Shown: positions 37,809 to 48,271, counted from the stretch's first letter. The stretch is DNA of 48,981 nt from Gracilaria vermiculophylla (GCA_019155205.2 JAHNZQ020000092.1:817412-866392), one strand, 5' to 3'. Notes: generated by a model not told the origin, from the letters alone. Program-made: numbers and translations.

Positions 37809-39443
37809 CTACGGTCTGGGTCCAACTCCCCCGCAGTTGTCATAAACTGCTTGACTGATCCGCAACGCCATATCTTTTGCCAGTTCTTCTCCACCAACTG
37901 GTGCCTCAGCGTACACTCGAACCACATCTTCAGTGCCGCTCGGTCTGACAAAACCTCTGCAGCTCTCTTTTGACGTGATTTCCGATATTGATGTTCGCAA
38001 AACATCCGGTTCTTTCACATACCGATCACAATCCTCCGTTACGATTACGTTCTTGTCCTTGACACGCACAACCATGTTGCTACTACATCGCTCATCGTAC
38101 AGTTGCAACCAAGAATCGAAATTTATGCCCTCCTTGCAAAGAATACCGCAAACTAGCAGCAAATCCGCCACACCATCGCCCACGGCTTGGTTGGCCAGTC
38201 TGCTTACGGCAAGAAGCGCGGAGATGCTGTCCAACTTGTAACCGCTTCGAACATCGTCTGTCGATATTTTTTCCGCTCTTTGCAGTTCGCTAATTGCGTT
38301 ATCACTGAAGAGCACCGTTCCGTGACCATTTGGCTCCCAATAGATTCCAATGTCATACAATCTCACCGCTTTCTCCAGGTATTTAACCCCTGTCTTCGCA
38401 ATCACCACCTCGACTCCAGAAAGGGACTCGAGGTACTGCGTAGCAGCGCCATTGGAGTAAGCAGTTTGAGCGACAGCGACGGTCAAAGTCGACACGCCAG
38501 ACGCAGCAAGATGTTTCGAAACGAACATCCCTAGCAGCGCTGCAAAGCGATCGCCGTCTGCGAGGACAAAGCCGCGCTCGCTTTTTTGGTACATTACGAG
38601 ACGATCTGCATCACCATCAAGTGATGCCCAGATTTTGGCCACTTTTCCTTCGCCAGTGTAGAGAACTGGGGGGCGACGGTTTTTTTGAACAAAGTCGGCT
38701 CCGCATTCGTGATTAAGAGGTCCGTCTCCTGGTTTGTTCACTATGACGATATTTGGTAAGAGGGCCTTGAGTTCTTTGACAGCGATTGCTCCGACACCGT
38801 TGGCGCAGTCAACGCCAATTGAACTCGAGAAGCGCTCTTTCTGCGTCAGATCGGCGAAAGATTTGCTCATGTTATCGTAGTAGTGAATAATATTACATGG
38901 ATCACCGCGGTGGCGAGCGCGCACTGAAAAGTGTAGTTGAGGAGTTGTCACAAGACCTACGCGCACTACTCTACCACCAACGGCCTCGACCCCTTGCACG
39001 ACGAGGTCGACAAGTGTGGGAGAGCTATCGCGAGAATCGCGACCCACGACGACGGTTGCCTTTCTAGCAATGGCAACATCTCCGACTGAAACCAGCTTCT
39101 GCAACGTGCGCGATGGGTGATGAGATGCATTGACGAATTCGGTAGCTAATTGCTCCCATTCGGCATGTAGCATTGAGCCGTCGGGCTCAACGAGCTTCAG
39201 CCCGTTGTCAGCGGGTGGATTGTGTGAGGCTGTCACCATCACCCCCACAGCCTTTCCTCCAACAACGTGCGATCTACATGCTGCCAGAACACCACATCGC
39301 AGCACAGCTTCATACAGATTGGTGGCTGGACCACGAAAGCCAGCAGTGCCATAACTGAGGTATGATGGATGATGACGGTGGCCAAGGAGGCTGTCAAGGT
39401 CAGACAAAACCGTGAGCTCGAGGTTCGGATTCGGGGACTTCAT
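37809..39443 (-). CDS. PGM3: Phosphoacetylglucosamine mutase
   Basis: 544 residues, matching the eukaryotic AGM1/PGM3 length. It interconverts GlcNAc-6-phosphate and GlcNAc-1-phosphate on the way to UDP-GlcNAc for N-glycans, GPI anchors and wall polymers. The frame holds SYGTAGFRG (30-38), the phosphoserine loop VTASHNPPADNG with catalytic Ser73, the metal loop LDGDADR (Asp277, 279, 281), TGVKYLEKA and IYWEPNGHGTVLF. The sugar-phosphate site FVRPSGTEDVVRVYAEA lies near the C-terminus. GHGT with the ASHN loop separates this from ordinary phosphoglucomutases. It is intronless. Confidence 0.97.
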   Translation of the reverse strand: MKSPNPNLELTVLSDLDSLLGHRHHPSYLSYGTAGFRGPATNLYEAVLRCGVLAACRSHVVGGKAVGVMVTASHNPPADNGLKLVEPDGSMLHAEWEQLATEFVNASHHPSRTLQKLVSVGDVAIARKATVVVGRDSRDSSPTLVDLVVQGVEAVGGRVVRVGLVTTPQLHFSVRARHRGDPCNIIHYYDNMSKSFADLTQKERFSSSIGVDCANGVGAIAVKELKALLPNIVIVNKPGDGPLNHECGADFVQKNRRPPVLYTGEGKVAKIWASLDGDADRLVMYQKSERGFVLADGDRFAALLGMFVSKHLAASGVSTLTVAVAQTAYSNGAATQYLESLSGVEVVIAKTGVKYLEKAVRLYDIGIYWEPNGHGTVLFSDNAISELQRAEKISTDDVRSGYKLDSISALLAVSRLANQAVGDGVADLLLVCGILCKEGINFDSWLQLYDERCSSNMVVRVKDKNVIVTEDCDRYVKEPDVLRTSISEITSKESCRGFVRPSGTEDVVRVYAEAPVGGEELAKDMALRISQAVYDNCGGVGPRP

Positions 39444-40324
39444 TGCGCGCTGACGTCTCGTGGAAATGCCACGAACAGGCGAGGAGGTGGCGGCGATCGG
39501 CAGAGCCTACCACTGAGGTCGCAAGAGGTGGCGCGGTAAGGGCAATGCGAACAAGGACCATTACCACAATAATCCACCATTACCGGCTCTCTTGGGACTG
39601 ACAGCAGAGATGGTCAGTGTAAGCGACGGTCGCGGAGCTCCGCGAATGGGCACCCGCGAGGCGCGAATTCTGACTCGTGACGTTCCACAGATGCGCAGAT
39701 CTTTGCGCGAATCGGCGCATTTTGCGCGTATGCTTGGGTCGCTCGACCGAACCGGCACTTCCCATGCGAATCATTTTGGTTGGCATCAGTGGACTGTCAC
39801 TCAACGAGTTAGACGCTGGGGCAAGCGCGAACTACACGCCATTGTTCCCTTGTCTACGAGGGTGGACAATGGTTGGCGAAATCATGACGGATTGCTTCAG
39901 AAACTTTTAGTCCAGAAGGTCGGTGACGTGAAAGCAGGGAGAACGACATGTTCTATCGACACTCCTTATTTGCCGAAAACACACATTTTCACTCTTGTGT
40001 GGGTCAAAACCATCTGGAAACACTGCTTATTGCGTGTTGTGGCACCGGAATAGATGTGGCACGCATCTTGCGATTAGAACCAAGTCAGGCCTACTACTCT
40101 AATGTTCCAAATATAATCAATCAAGTCAGGGCCATTACCCTTATGATCCTGATGTAATCAAGCAAAGCCAACGACAGTCGGTTATTTTCAGCGCACCCAA
40201 TACTTTTGAGTCAGATAGAAAGAGATCGGTATGCCCATATAGTTGCATGAGTTTGCGAGCACCTCACCATTTTTATTGCAAAGAGCATATGAAATGCTAG
40301 ACAGTCGCAAGCTGTTGAACATGC
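39444..40324. other. Gap between PGM3 and aminotransferase genes
   Basis: 881 bp of mixed composition with the PGM3 promoter and the aminotransferase 3' UTR. A 153-codon plus-strand frame at 39592-40053 shows no recognisable motif and I do not call it. Confidence 0.5.
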
Positions 40325-41383
40325 TCACTTCAAGAAGCTCTTGATTCCAAACTCGGTTTCCCAAGCTTCAAACAGCACCTTTTGATGTTCTGGCCTTCTT
40401 ATGCCGATACGAATGCATTCAGGAACGCCAAAGCTGGCACATAGCCGAACAGGACACCCCGCGGCCTGCGCAGCTTCTGCAGCCCTCTCCGCCGTCTTTG
40501 CGTCTGGCAAGGAAGCGAAAACCCACGGCACCCACAGCGGACTATCCTGATTGACTCTCCAGTCAAGATGCCTGACTCTCTGCTCGGTGAGACGTCTCCA
40601 TTTGGGTAAACGTTCCCACGTTTCTCGCATGTAACCGATGTCGTTACACGCGGCAGTCATAAACGCCTGAGCCGGGGAATTGCAGGACCATGGAGTTTGC
40701 ATCGTTTTAATGCGTTTAATCCACTCGCGAGAGGCTGCTATGGAGCCCAGACGGATGCCAGGGCATGCCCACAACTTGGTCCAGGATGCCAACACGAAGA
40801 GGCGGTCCGGATACTCGTGTATGAGAGACAAGGCGGAGTGCTGACGCCAATTAGGCCCCATGAAGGGCATGAAGGACTCGTCAACCACAAGCGAACCGGC
40901 CATTGTGTCCATCATGGAGCGGATGGCATCAAGCGGCATGAAATCACCTGTAGGCGAGTTGGGGTGAATGAGCACGGTGATGGCAGCAGATTGCTCCGAG
41001 AAGGCAGGTAGCACGGCCCGACCGGCAGCTTTTGCCGCACGGTTGTATTCCATGTACGCGGCTTTGTACGGCCCCGGTTTGAACGGACCTGGCGGCAACA
41101 CCTTCATGACAAGGTCGATGAATTCCGAGGCTCCATTGCCGATGAGAAGACGGTCGGCCGGCCAATCGGTGAACTTGGACAGCGCTTGGAGGGGCTCTTG
41201 AGTGTCAGCCTGTGGATAGTGGTGAATGTCCTCGACGACGGAGCGCACTGCAGCGACTGTCGCGGCGGCAGGGGCTCCGAGCGCGTTGGTCGTCACTGAG
41301 AAATCAGCGGTGTAGTTGGAGCAGTGACGCCATGTCTGACCGCCGTGGACTTCCTGCGTCTCGGTATCCCAAACTTTATCCAT
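40325..41383 (-). CDS. PLP aminotransferase, HisC/CobD-like
   Basis: 352 residues from ATG 41383, the usual size for histidinol-phosphate aminotransferase (HisC) and threonine-phosphate decarboxylase (CobD), both fold-type I. It shows HGGQTWRHCSNYTADFSVTTNALG at the N-terminus, GNGASEFIDLVM, HPNSPTGDF (Asn142), VVDESFMPF (Asp168), SWTKLWACPGIRLG with the PLP lysine Lys203, and RIGIRRPEHQ near the end. The HGG-DFS-N-LG opening is more like CobD, while the genome context (next to histidinol dehydrogenase) favours HisC. There is no transit peptide, unlike the neighbouring HDH; if histidine synthesis is plastidic, this is a puzzle. Catalytic residues are intact. Confidence 0.9.
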   Translation of the reverse strand: MDKVWDTETQEVHGGQTWRHCSNYTADFSVTTNALGAPAAATVAAVRSVVEDIHHYPQADTQEPLQALSKFTDWPADRLLIGNGASEFIDLVMKVLPPGPFKPGPYKAAYMEYNRAAKAAGRAVLPAFSEQSAAITVLIHPNSPTGDFMPLDAIRSMMDTMAGSLVVDESFMPFMGPNWRQHSALSLIHEYPDRLFVLASWTKLWACPGIRLGSIAASREWIKRIKTMQTPWSCNSPAQAFMTAACNDIGYMRETWERLPKWRRLTEQRVRHLDWRVNQDSPLWVPWVFASLPDAKTAERAAEAAQAAGCPVRLCASFGVPECIRIGIRRPEHQKVLFEAWETEFGIKSFLK

Positions 41384-42077
41384 GGAGAATTTTCACGCAG
41401 GGACGGACGCTGCAGCTGAGGGACGGGGGACGGGGGGGAGGGGATGATGTGGAACGCGGCTAATATGGTGGGGTTTGAAGATGCTTTAGGCCGTGGGTAC
41501 AAGCGCGGAACAGTATGGCGCATGTTATCGGGCAGAGGAGCGAAGCCGACGATGACTGGCGCGGGGGGTCCGTCGCCGACACGCGTTCCAAACAAGCGGA
41601 GCACTCAGCCAGGAGCGCTTGCTGTTGGTCAGTGACGGAGGTGCTCACAGCCCGCTTGGAAGCGCGCGCGACTTGACTGGCGAATCACGTTGAGCTTGCG
41701 AAGCGCGCGCGATCGTGCAGCGTATGAGACGCGCGCATAGTACGTGGCTAGTCGCCCGCGCACGGGCGACTGCCGTCGGCACGCGTCGGCACGCGCCGAG
41801 GCCCGCGCACACAACCGCGCGCGCAACAGCGCCCCATGCATTGTAGCGGCAGCGCGGCTGGCGGCGCGCCGCCTCCGTGCGCGTGGACAGCTGTCAGCGG
41901 CGCGCCGCAGCCGCTGCGTACTGCACGAACACATGGCGCGCGCTGGCGCGGCGCGCGCGCCATGGCCGCGCGCCGTCGCACCTGCCCCGCGCGTGTGGCA
42001 TTGTGCTCGACGCGCGCGGGCGTCAGTGGCGCGCCCGACGCGATCGAGGCGGCGAGATCCGTAGTCGCGCCCAAGCC
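41384..42077. other. Divergent promoter region aminotransferase / HDH
   Basis: 694 bp. The half next to the aminotransferase is G-rich (about 41420-41470), and the half next to HDH is dense in GCGCGC. Probably both promoters; no gene seen. Confidence 0.5.
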
Positions 42078-43598
42078 ATGACGCCGCCGGTCGCGCCCCC
42101 AGCCTTCGCCACCCCGGCGCACGCGCTGCACTTTCGCCCCGCGCACCCGCTCGCGCTCCGCAGCCGCTTCCGCCCGCGCCGCGCCGCCCGCTCGCGCGCC
42201 GTGCGGCTCACACTGCAGCAGCCGCCCTCCGAGATGGCCACCTCCAACGCGCGCATCTACACCGCGGCCGAGGCGCGCTCCACCATTTTGAAGCGCTGCT
42301 TGATCGAGGACACCAGCGTCCCGCCGCAGGTGCAGGCCAGAATCGACGACATGTTTGGCAAACCCACCACGCCTGTGCAGTGCGTGCAGAGCATTCTGCG
42401 CTCCGTCCGAGAAAAGGGCGACCAAGCCGTGCAGCATTGGACAAAGACCATTGACGGCGTCGACATTTCGTCCGGCGCAGAGGTTTCGCCCGACACCGTG
42501 CACGCGTCGTTGCAGCAGGTGCCGCCGCAGGTCATCGACGCGCTGCGCCTTGCGAGGGATCGCGTCGTGTCGTACCACAAGAAGCAGCCCGTCACCAGCT
42601 GGTTCACCAACGAGCTCGGCGGAACTGTCGGCCAGGCCATTCGCCCCATCGAAAGAGTAGGCTTTTACGTCCCGGGCGGCACGGCTCCATTGCCGTCCAC
42701 TGTGCTCATGTCCGTATTGCCCGCCGTCGTGGCGGGCTGCGAGCAGTTGATTGTAGTGTCGCCGCCCGATCGGAAGACCGCCTCCATCGCTACCGTCACG
42801 CTCGCGGCGTGTGCGGTCATTAACGAGCTGGACGGCGTCAAAGTGCGTGTGTTCACTGTGGGCGGCTCGCAGGCAATCGGCGCTCTGGCGTACGGCACAG
42901 CGACGATTCCGCGCGTGGACAAGATTGTAGGCCCTGGCAACATCTTTGTGGCCATTGCAAAGAAGGAGGTTTATGGCGTGGTAGGCATTGACGGCATCTA
43001 TGGCCCGACCGAAGCGGTGGTGGTTGCCGACGAGCACGCGAACGCAGAGCTGGTGGCGGCAGACCTGCTCGCGCAGGCTGAGCACGACTTCATGGCCGTG
43101 CCCATTTTGCTTACCGACTCGAGGAGGCTGGCGGAGGAGGTGCAGACAGCGGTGGACGTACAGATTGAAAAACTAAGTCGCAAGGAGGTGGCAAAGCACG
43201 CGATGGAACAGCAGGGCGGGTTGGTGGTGGCCGAGAGCTTGGACGAATGCGTGCAGTTAGCCAACGAGTTTGCAACGGAGCACGTGTCACTGTCGGTGGA
43301 AAAGCCGTGGGATCTGGTAGGAAAGATGAAAAACGCAGGCGGCCTGTTCCTGGGAGAAGGAAGCTGCGAAGTGCTGGGCGACTACGTGGCTGGACCTAGC
43401 CATGTGATGCCAACGGGCGGAAGCGCCAGATTCTCGTCACCGCTCAGCGTGCTGGACTTTGTCAAGATCGTTAGTGTGGTGGGGCTGGACGGGGCCGCCG
43501 TGCGTGAGATTGCCGGCGCGGCGGAGACGATCGCTCGGTCGGAGGGGCTGGATGCGCACGGGAACGCTGCCAGGCTACGGACGCGCTTCGAAGGATAA
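42078..43598 (+). CDS. HDH: Histidinol dehydrogenase
   Basis: 506 residues from ATG 42078. It catalyses the last two steps of histidine synthesis, histidinol to histidine, with NAD and zinc. The first about 50 residues (Pro/Ala/Arg/Leu-rich, no acids) look like a plastid transit peptide; the frame upstream of 42078 is Arg-rich junk. Family signatures: ERVGFYVPGGTAPLPSTVLM, KIVGPGN, GPTEAVVVADEHANAELVAADLLAQAEHD (zinc ligands Gln and His), ATEHVSL (catalytic Glu-His), GDYVAGPSHVMPTGGSARF (zinc ligands Asp and His nearby). Intact and intronless. It faces away from the HisC/CobD-like gene. Confidence 0.97.
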   Translation: MTPPVAPPAFATPAHALHFRPAHPLALRSRFRPRRAARSRAVRLTLQQPPSEMATSNARIYTAAEARSTILKRCLIEDTSVPPQVQARIDDMFGKPTTPVQCVQSILRSVREKGDQAVQHWTKTIDGVDISSGAEVSPDTVHASLQQVPPQVIDALRLARDRVVSYHKKQPVTSWFTNELGGTVGQAIRPIERVGFYVPGGTAPLPSTVLMSVLPAVVAGCEQLIVVSPPDRKTASIATVTLAACAVINELDGVKVRVFTVGGSQAIGALAYGTATIPRVDKIVGPGNIFVAIAKKEVYGVVGIDGIYGPTEAVVVADEHANAELVAADLLAQAEHDFMAVPILLTDSRRLAEEVQTAVDVQIEKLSRKEVAKHAMEQQGGLVVAESLDECVQLANEFATEHVSLSVEKPWDLVGKMKNAGGLFLGEGSCEVLGDYVAGPSHVMPTGGSARFSSPLSVLDFVKIVSVVGLDGAAVREIAGAAETIARSEGLDAHGNAARLRTRFEG

Positions 43599-44164
43599 AC
43601 AGTGCGCAGGCGATAAACGACGTGCGCGCTTTTCCAGACGCCGCAGACCCAGGCCGCCGATGGCAGCGTCTCTAAAAGACGTCTCTCGGCTCCGCAGTGT
43701 TACCGCTAGCATTCCTCCGCGTCGCGCTCTCGTGCGCGCACACATGCCGCCCGTCGGTTGAGAAATGCGAGCCGCGTAATTCTTACCCACACATGCGGGG
43801 GCCTTGCATCGACCGCAGCACGACAGGGCTCGGCTCCGCGCTGCGCAGCGCTGGAAGTCGCTGCGCAGCGTTGGACGTCGGGACGGGTGGGTGGCGGTGC
43901 CGGTGGAAGCAGGAGCTTGGGCGCTTTGGCGCCGGGGCGCCGGGATGGAACGGCGCGTTGCGGATCGCGGTGCCGACGCGTGTCACACGTCAATCGGGCG
44001 TGGGCGGCCGCATGTGCGTGCAAAGCGGCGAACGGTTTGATCTGGGCGCCACTGGCGCGCTCGAGCACACGCGTGGCGCGCCTTGCGCTGCGCCGCCCGC
44101 CTTTGTGCTGCGCCGACCCGCGCCGTCTGTCGCACCGCGTCGCTTTGCGTCGCGTCGCCGCACT
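43599..44164. other. Gap between HDH and CNNM genes
   Basis: 566 bp upstream of the CNNM start. The CNNM frame is open through it back to 43697, but the translation is Arg/Cys/Gly-rich and lacks family similarity, so I treat it as 5' UTR/promoter. Confidence 0.5.
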
Positions 44165-46714
44165 ATGGCGCTGTGGTGGCAAGTCGTCGTCACCGTCGTC
44201 TGCGTCGTGCTGTCGGGCACCTTCTCCGGCCTCACCCTTGGCCTCATGTCCCTCGACATCATCGACCTGCGCGTGCTCACAGAGTCCGGCACCGACAAGG
44301 AGAAGTGGTATGCCTGCCGCATCCTACCCGTTCGAAAGCACGGCAACTGGCTGTTGTGCACCCTGCTCATCGGCAACACTGCCGTCAACTCCGCCCTCGC
44401 CATCGTCACCGCCGATCTCTTTGGCGGCATCGCCGGCTTCATCGCCTCAACCTTCACCATCCTCTACCTCGGCGAGATCATCCCGCAGGCCGTGTGTCAT
44501 CGCTTCGGTCTCGTCATTGGTGCCCACGCCGTCCCCTTCATACGCGCCATCATGTTTCTTAGCGCCCCGCTTTCCTTCACCACCGCCAAGGCCCTCGACT
44601 TCTTCCTGGGCGGCGAACCGGCCACGCGCTACAACAAATCCCAGCTGAAGAGCTTGCTTTCCATCCACGGCACCGTGCAACCCGACGCCACCTCCTCAAG
44701 CAGCAAGCCGCAGTCGCAGGAGCACTCCGCCCATCACGCCCAGTCGCACTCTCTCCCGCCGTCTTCCGCCGACAATGATCAGGTGACCGTCATCGAGCTG
44801 CAGCAAATCTCAATCCATCCACAGCAACAATCGCCTGCACAGTTATCTGCAAACCCGCACACTGTTCAGACTTCCACGCGCGTCGTTACCACTTCTGCCC
44901 AGCTTCCGCACCGCGCGAGCCAGTCGTCCGACCCCCAGGAACCCAATTCGCTGCCCCGTCAGCGTATTGCACCTGCCATGCCTCGGAATAAGAATTGGCG
45001 CCGTACCCGTTTCTTTGAGAACACTCACATGAAATTGACTCGCCGGAACCATGACAGAAAAGACCGCGAAAAGGAATCTGAAACATCTAATCCGCCTCTG
45101 ACTAAGGATGAGATCACCATGCTTGGAGGAGCTTTTGACTTCAGTCAGAAAACGGTGGGGCAAGTCATGACGCCCCTAAATGACGTCTTCATGCTGGAGG
45201 CCTCGCTTTCTCTCAACTTTGAAGTTATGCTTCTTGTCTTCCAGTCTGGCCACTCGCGAATTCCAGTATATGACAAAAGCAGGGATAACATCATCGGAGT
45301 GCTGTTTGCCAAGGATCTCATTTTGTTGGATCCCGAGGATTCTGTCCCGATAAAAACGGTTCTCCTTTTCTTCGGAAGAACTGTTTTACTAGTCTTTTTC
45401 GATACTACGCTTAACACCATGCTTAATATTTTCCGCCAAGGTGGTGGGCACATGGCCATCGTTCAGAAAAAGAAAGAGGGTACCCAACAGAACCCGGACA
45501 CCATTGGAATTGTCACGTTAGAAGATCTCATTGAAGAAATCATAGGACAGGATATCGTGGACGAAACCGATGTGTACACGGACAATATCAGCAAGCAGCG
45601 TGTCAAGCGTGTTCGCTCAATCCATCCTGAGGTGCTGAAGATGTTCGACTCCAAGCATGACGAGGAGCTGCTCTCTGAAAAGGAGGTGTTGGTTGTTGCA
45701 TCGTACTTGTCAAACAATACAGATGAGTTCGCAGAGAACATCATCGATACCAATGTATTGAGACAAGTCCTCGCTGAAATTCCAATCGTCAAGTTTCCTT
45801 CGGATGACCAGAACTTAAGTCGAGCAAATCGACTTGCAAACGTCGCTTTGGGTACAACTGCTTCTGCACATGATGGTGACGTTGTTGACAAAGAAACCAG
45901 TGATACAATCCCTGAAACACAGACTCCTGACATTACCTCCCGATTAGATGCCTCAACTCTAGCAGTCGCCGCGGGACGTGCGCAAGTCGTTCCTGATGCA
46001 ACCATTTATACGAGAGGAGTGCCGACGAAGAATGCGTTCCTCATAATCAATGGTAGGCTGGAGATCAGTGCGGGAAACGATGGCTTTAAGTCTGAGGCGG
46101 GTCCGTGGACGTTTCTTGGAACTCGTGCTTTGACTGAAGATATCTATGCACCAGATTTCACCGCAAGGGTTATTGAGCGTCCTGCACGATTGCTTCGAAT
46201 ATCACGCAAGTTGTACCGTGTAATGAAGCAGTACACTGCGACCGGAACAGGTTGGACGTCGCACAGAAAAGGTGGCCCTAATGAACGTCCTCTTCCGCCG
46301 CTGAGATCCACCCTCACCGAATCGTCGCGTCGTCCTCCGAGCTCGTCAAGTATTGCGCCTCCCTCGTCGCTCGCCTTGGCTGCGGCAGCGACAGCTGTTG
46401 CAGTCGGCGCGCCGAAGAGTGGTAAACAGGGTCCACATCTATCCGGCACCGCTTCTGAAACAACAGTTGTCAGGAAAGCGCGTTCGCGGCCAGATGGCCA
46501 ATCGATCGAGTGGAGCGAAATGGGACCCAGTGTTTCCCAATTACCCCAATCGAATCCGCAAGATCGCAAATCGCAGAGTTCGCCGGACATTTTACAGGGT
46601 GTAGGTGATACTGACGAGCTTGAGCTAAATGCCAGAATTGAATCTCCGTCCCGTATTAAACGAGATTCTGTTCAGCCAAGTTCTTCGTGTGATAGAAATG
46701 ATGACGAAGAATAA
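44165..46714 (+). CDS. CNNM/Mam3-type DUF21-CBS membrane transporter
   Basis: 849 residues from ATG 44165 (MALWWQVVVTVVCVVLSG). The DUF21/CNNM transmembrane domain fills about 1-165: GTFSGLTLGLMSLDIIDLRVL, then GNWLLCTLLIGNTAVNSALAI and LGEIIPQAVCHRFGL. A Ser/Gln-rich cytosolic linker follows, then a CBS pair at about 325-460 (VGQVMTPLNDVFML; HSRIPVYDKSRDNIIGVLFAKDL; IGIVTLEDLIEEIIGQDIVDETD). A region from about 610-690 resembles the cyclic-nucleotide-binding-like domain of CNNMs (FLIINGRLEISAG; LLRISRKLYRVM). The Ser/Pro tail is disordered. CNNM proteins govern Mg efflux in animals, and yeast Mam3 affects metal homeostasis, so a metal-transport or metal-sensing role is likely. Confidence 0.93.
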   Translation: MALWWQVVVTVVCVVLSGTFSGLTLGLMSLDIIDLRVLTESGTDKEKWYACRILPVRKHGNWLLCTLLIGNTAVNSALAIVTADLFGGIAGFIASTFTILYLGEIIPQAVCHRFGLVIGAHAVPFIRAIMFLSAPLSFTTAKALDFFLGGEPATRYNKSQLKSLLSIHGTVQPDATSSSSKPQSQEHSAHHAQSHSLPPSSADNDQVTVIELQQISIHPQQQSPAQLSANPHTVQTSTRVVTTSAQLPHRASQSSDPQEPNSLPRQRIAPAMPRNKNWRRTRFFENTHMKLTRRNHDRKDREKESETSNPPLTKDEITMLGGAFDFSQKTVGQVMTPLNDVFMLEASLSLNFEVMLLVFQSGHSRIPVYDKSRDNIIGVLFAKDLILLDPEDSVPIKTVLLFFGRTVLLVFFDTTLNTMLNIFRQGGGHMAIVQKKKEGTQQNPDTIGIVTLEDLIEEIIGQDIVDETDVYTDNISKQRVKRVRSIHPEVLKMFDSKHDEELLSEKEVLVVASYLSNNTDEFAENIIDTNVLRQVLAEIPIVKFPSDDQNLSRANRLANVALGTTASAHDGDVVDKETSDTIPETQTPDITSRLDASTLAVAAGRAQVVPDATIYTRGVPTKNAFLIINGRLEISAGNDGFKSEAGPWTFLGTRALTEDIYAPDFTARVIERPARLLRISRKLYRVMKQYTATGTGWTSHRKGGPNERPLPPLRSTLTESSRRPPSSSSIAPPSSLALAAAATAVAVGAPKSGKQGPHLSGTASETTVVRKARSRPDGQSIEWSEMGPSVSQLPQSNPQDRKSQSSPDILQGVGDTDELELNARIESPSRIKRDSVQPSSSCDRNDDEE

Positions 46715-47508
46715 CATGAATAGACCCCGCATCTACTCGCTGTTTCAAGATAAGAAAAACCCAACAGTTTGTGACGCTCGCGAAACTAACACTTTGTACA
46801 TTTACAGGTAAATCCATTTCACGACTGAATACTCCGCGGACATCTCGTCTTCCGACGTGCTCGCACATTATTCGTCGTGACTTCGAGATGATAGACTCTG
46901 AGATAACCAGAGGAGGGATTATTCCCGAAAATAGAATAAATATGGTATTCTAAACGGCGCTTTTGTTCAGAGCGCTCATGTGTAAAACCCAAAAATGGAT
47001 TGCATGGAAAAGAAGAGCAGCGCTGCTGCTCCGGAGAAGTTTGTAAAAAACTTGTTGGAGAGATGTCAAGGACGCGGCTTTCCGTCAGAAGCGATGGAAG
47101 CCACGACGGCAGCGACTAGCTGTACTTTTGCGCTCTCACCAGTAAATGACTTCTCTTCTGCGTAAATGTATCGTATCAGGAAGTGTTGCTCAATACCACA
47201 AGACGACGGCAAAAAAAAAAAATTGTTGCGCGATAAGAAACAATTAGTAGTGTGAACTCACTCATCGTGAAGCATGTTCGAGACGAACTTCAAGTCTTGT
47301 CCACTTAATGCAGTTAGTTCATCTTACGCAGAAGGGAAGGATTTCAAAAAGATAAGTCAAAAGGTAGCTGATCTTGTATGGAAAGAACAATACGACTACA
47401 AACCCTCTCTCTTGTGACTAAAGCTTTTTGTGAAGAGTCTTTAGAAACATTCAAAAAATGTTTTGAAGAAAATAGAACGTTTAAAACGAATATTTAACGT
47501 ACGAGGGC

Positions 47509-47560
47509 GGACCTATCATTTTGCACTGCACCCTACAGTGCTGTGCAAAATGATAGGTCC
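47509..47560. repeat. Perfect 18-bp inverted repeat, Tc1/mariner-like end
   Basis: GGACCTATCATTTTGCAC (47509-47526) is perfectly complementary to GTGCAAAATGATAGGTCC (47543-47560) across a 16-nt spacer. The right half reads TA-CAGTGCTGTGCAAAATG, resembling the start of many Tc1/mariner terminal repeats at a TA target. The family assignment is an inference; the palindrome is direct observation. Confidence 0.85.
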
Positions 47561-47708
47561 ACCCTATAAACTAGACGTATAGCGAGTATGCGAGGTTTAT
47601 TTTCAATATAAAAAACACGTACATTATCGCGTTCAATGTAGCCGTTAAAATTCGTTTGTCTCACATTAAACCGCAAAAGAATGAGATACAAATTTCGAAA
47701 TTATAGCT

Positions 47709-47726
47709 GTGCAAAATCATAGGTCC
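47709..47726. repeat. Third copy of the inverted-repeat arm
   Basis: GTGCAAAATCATAGGTCC matches the right arm at 47543-47560 with one mismatch and has the same orientation. Paired with the left arm at 47509 it would bound a 218-bp non-autonomous element. Confidence 0.8.
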
Positions 47727-48025
47727 TTCAATAATAGTAGAGTTGTATTTCCGCATTGTGCTTCTCTTAATACTTGGTTTTCCTACCAGCGTTCTGTAGG
47801 ACTTCAATGCAACTATTCTCGATAGAAATATCAAAATTATGCGACCTTTTTGTCTAAATGGAATTACTTTTTTGCGTAATAGTATCCTGAACCTCTACTT
47901 TACGACAGTATTACACTGCTTTCTACCGCTATAACCTTTGCGCGCCGATATCTCCAACAGATTCTCGATTGGCTTCATATTCGTTAAACACGCTGGCAAC
48001 TCAATTAAAAAATATTATTGTTTTG

Positions 48026-48047
48026 AAACCACGTTTTTCCGTGGTTT
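48026..48047. repeat. Hairpin with perfect 8-bp stem
   Basis: AAACCACG and CGTGGTTT flank a six-base TTTTTC loop. Confidence 0.8.
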
Positions 48048-48271
48048 GCGGAATGTATAGAAGCATTTTATTGCTGAACTTTTCAATCCACATTGAAACG
48101 AAAACGGTAGTAAAACTTCTTCCACCGTGTTATTTTTGGTATATATTTGGACATGATAGCGCAAAATCGCAAAGTACGTGCGCTGTGGAAAGAATGTCGC
48201 AAAGTATCGCATAGCAGTGGATGATACGCGTAGCGGGCGATCGTCGGGTCATAAAAAAGACAACGGGAAGA

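Noticed and set aside
39592..40053. 153-codon plus-strand frame
   Set aside because: No recognisable motif, ordinary chance length for this composition, and opposite to likely UTRs.
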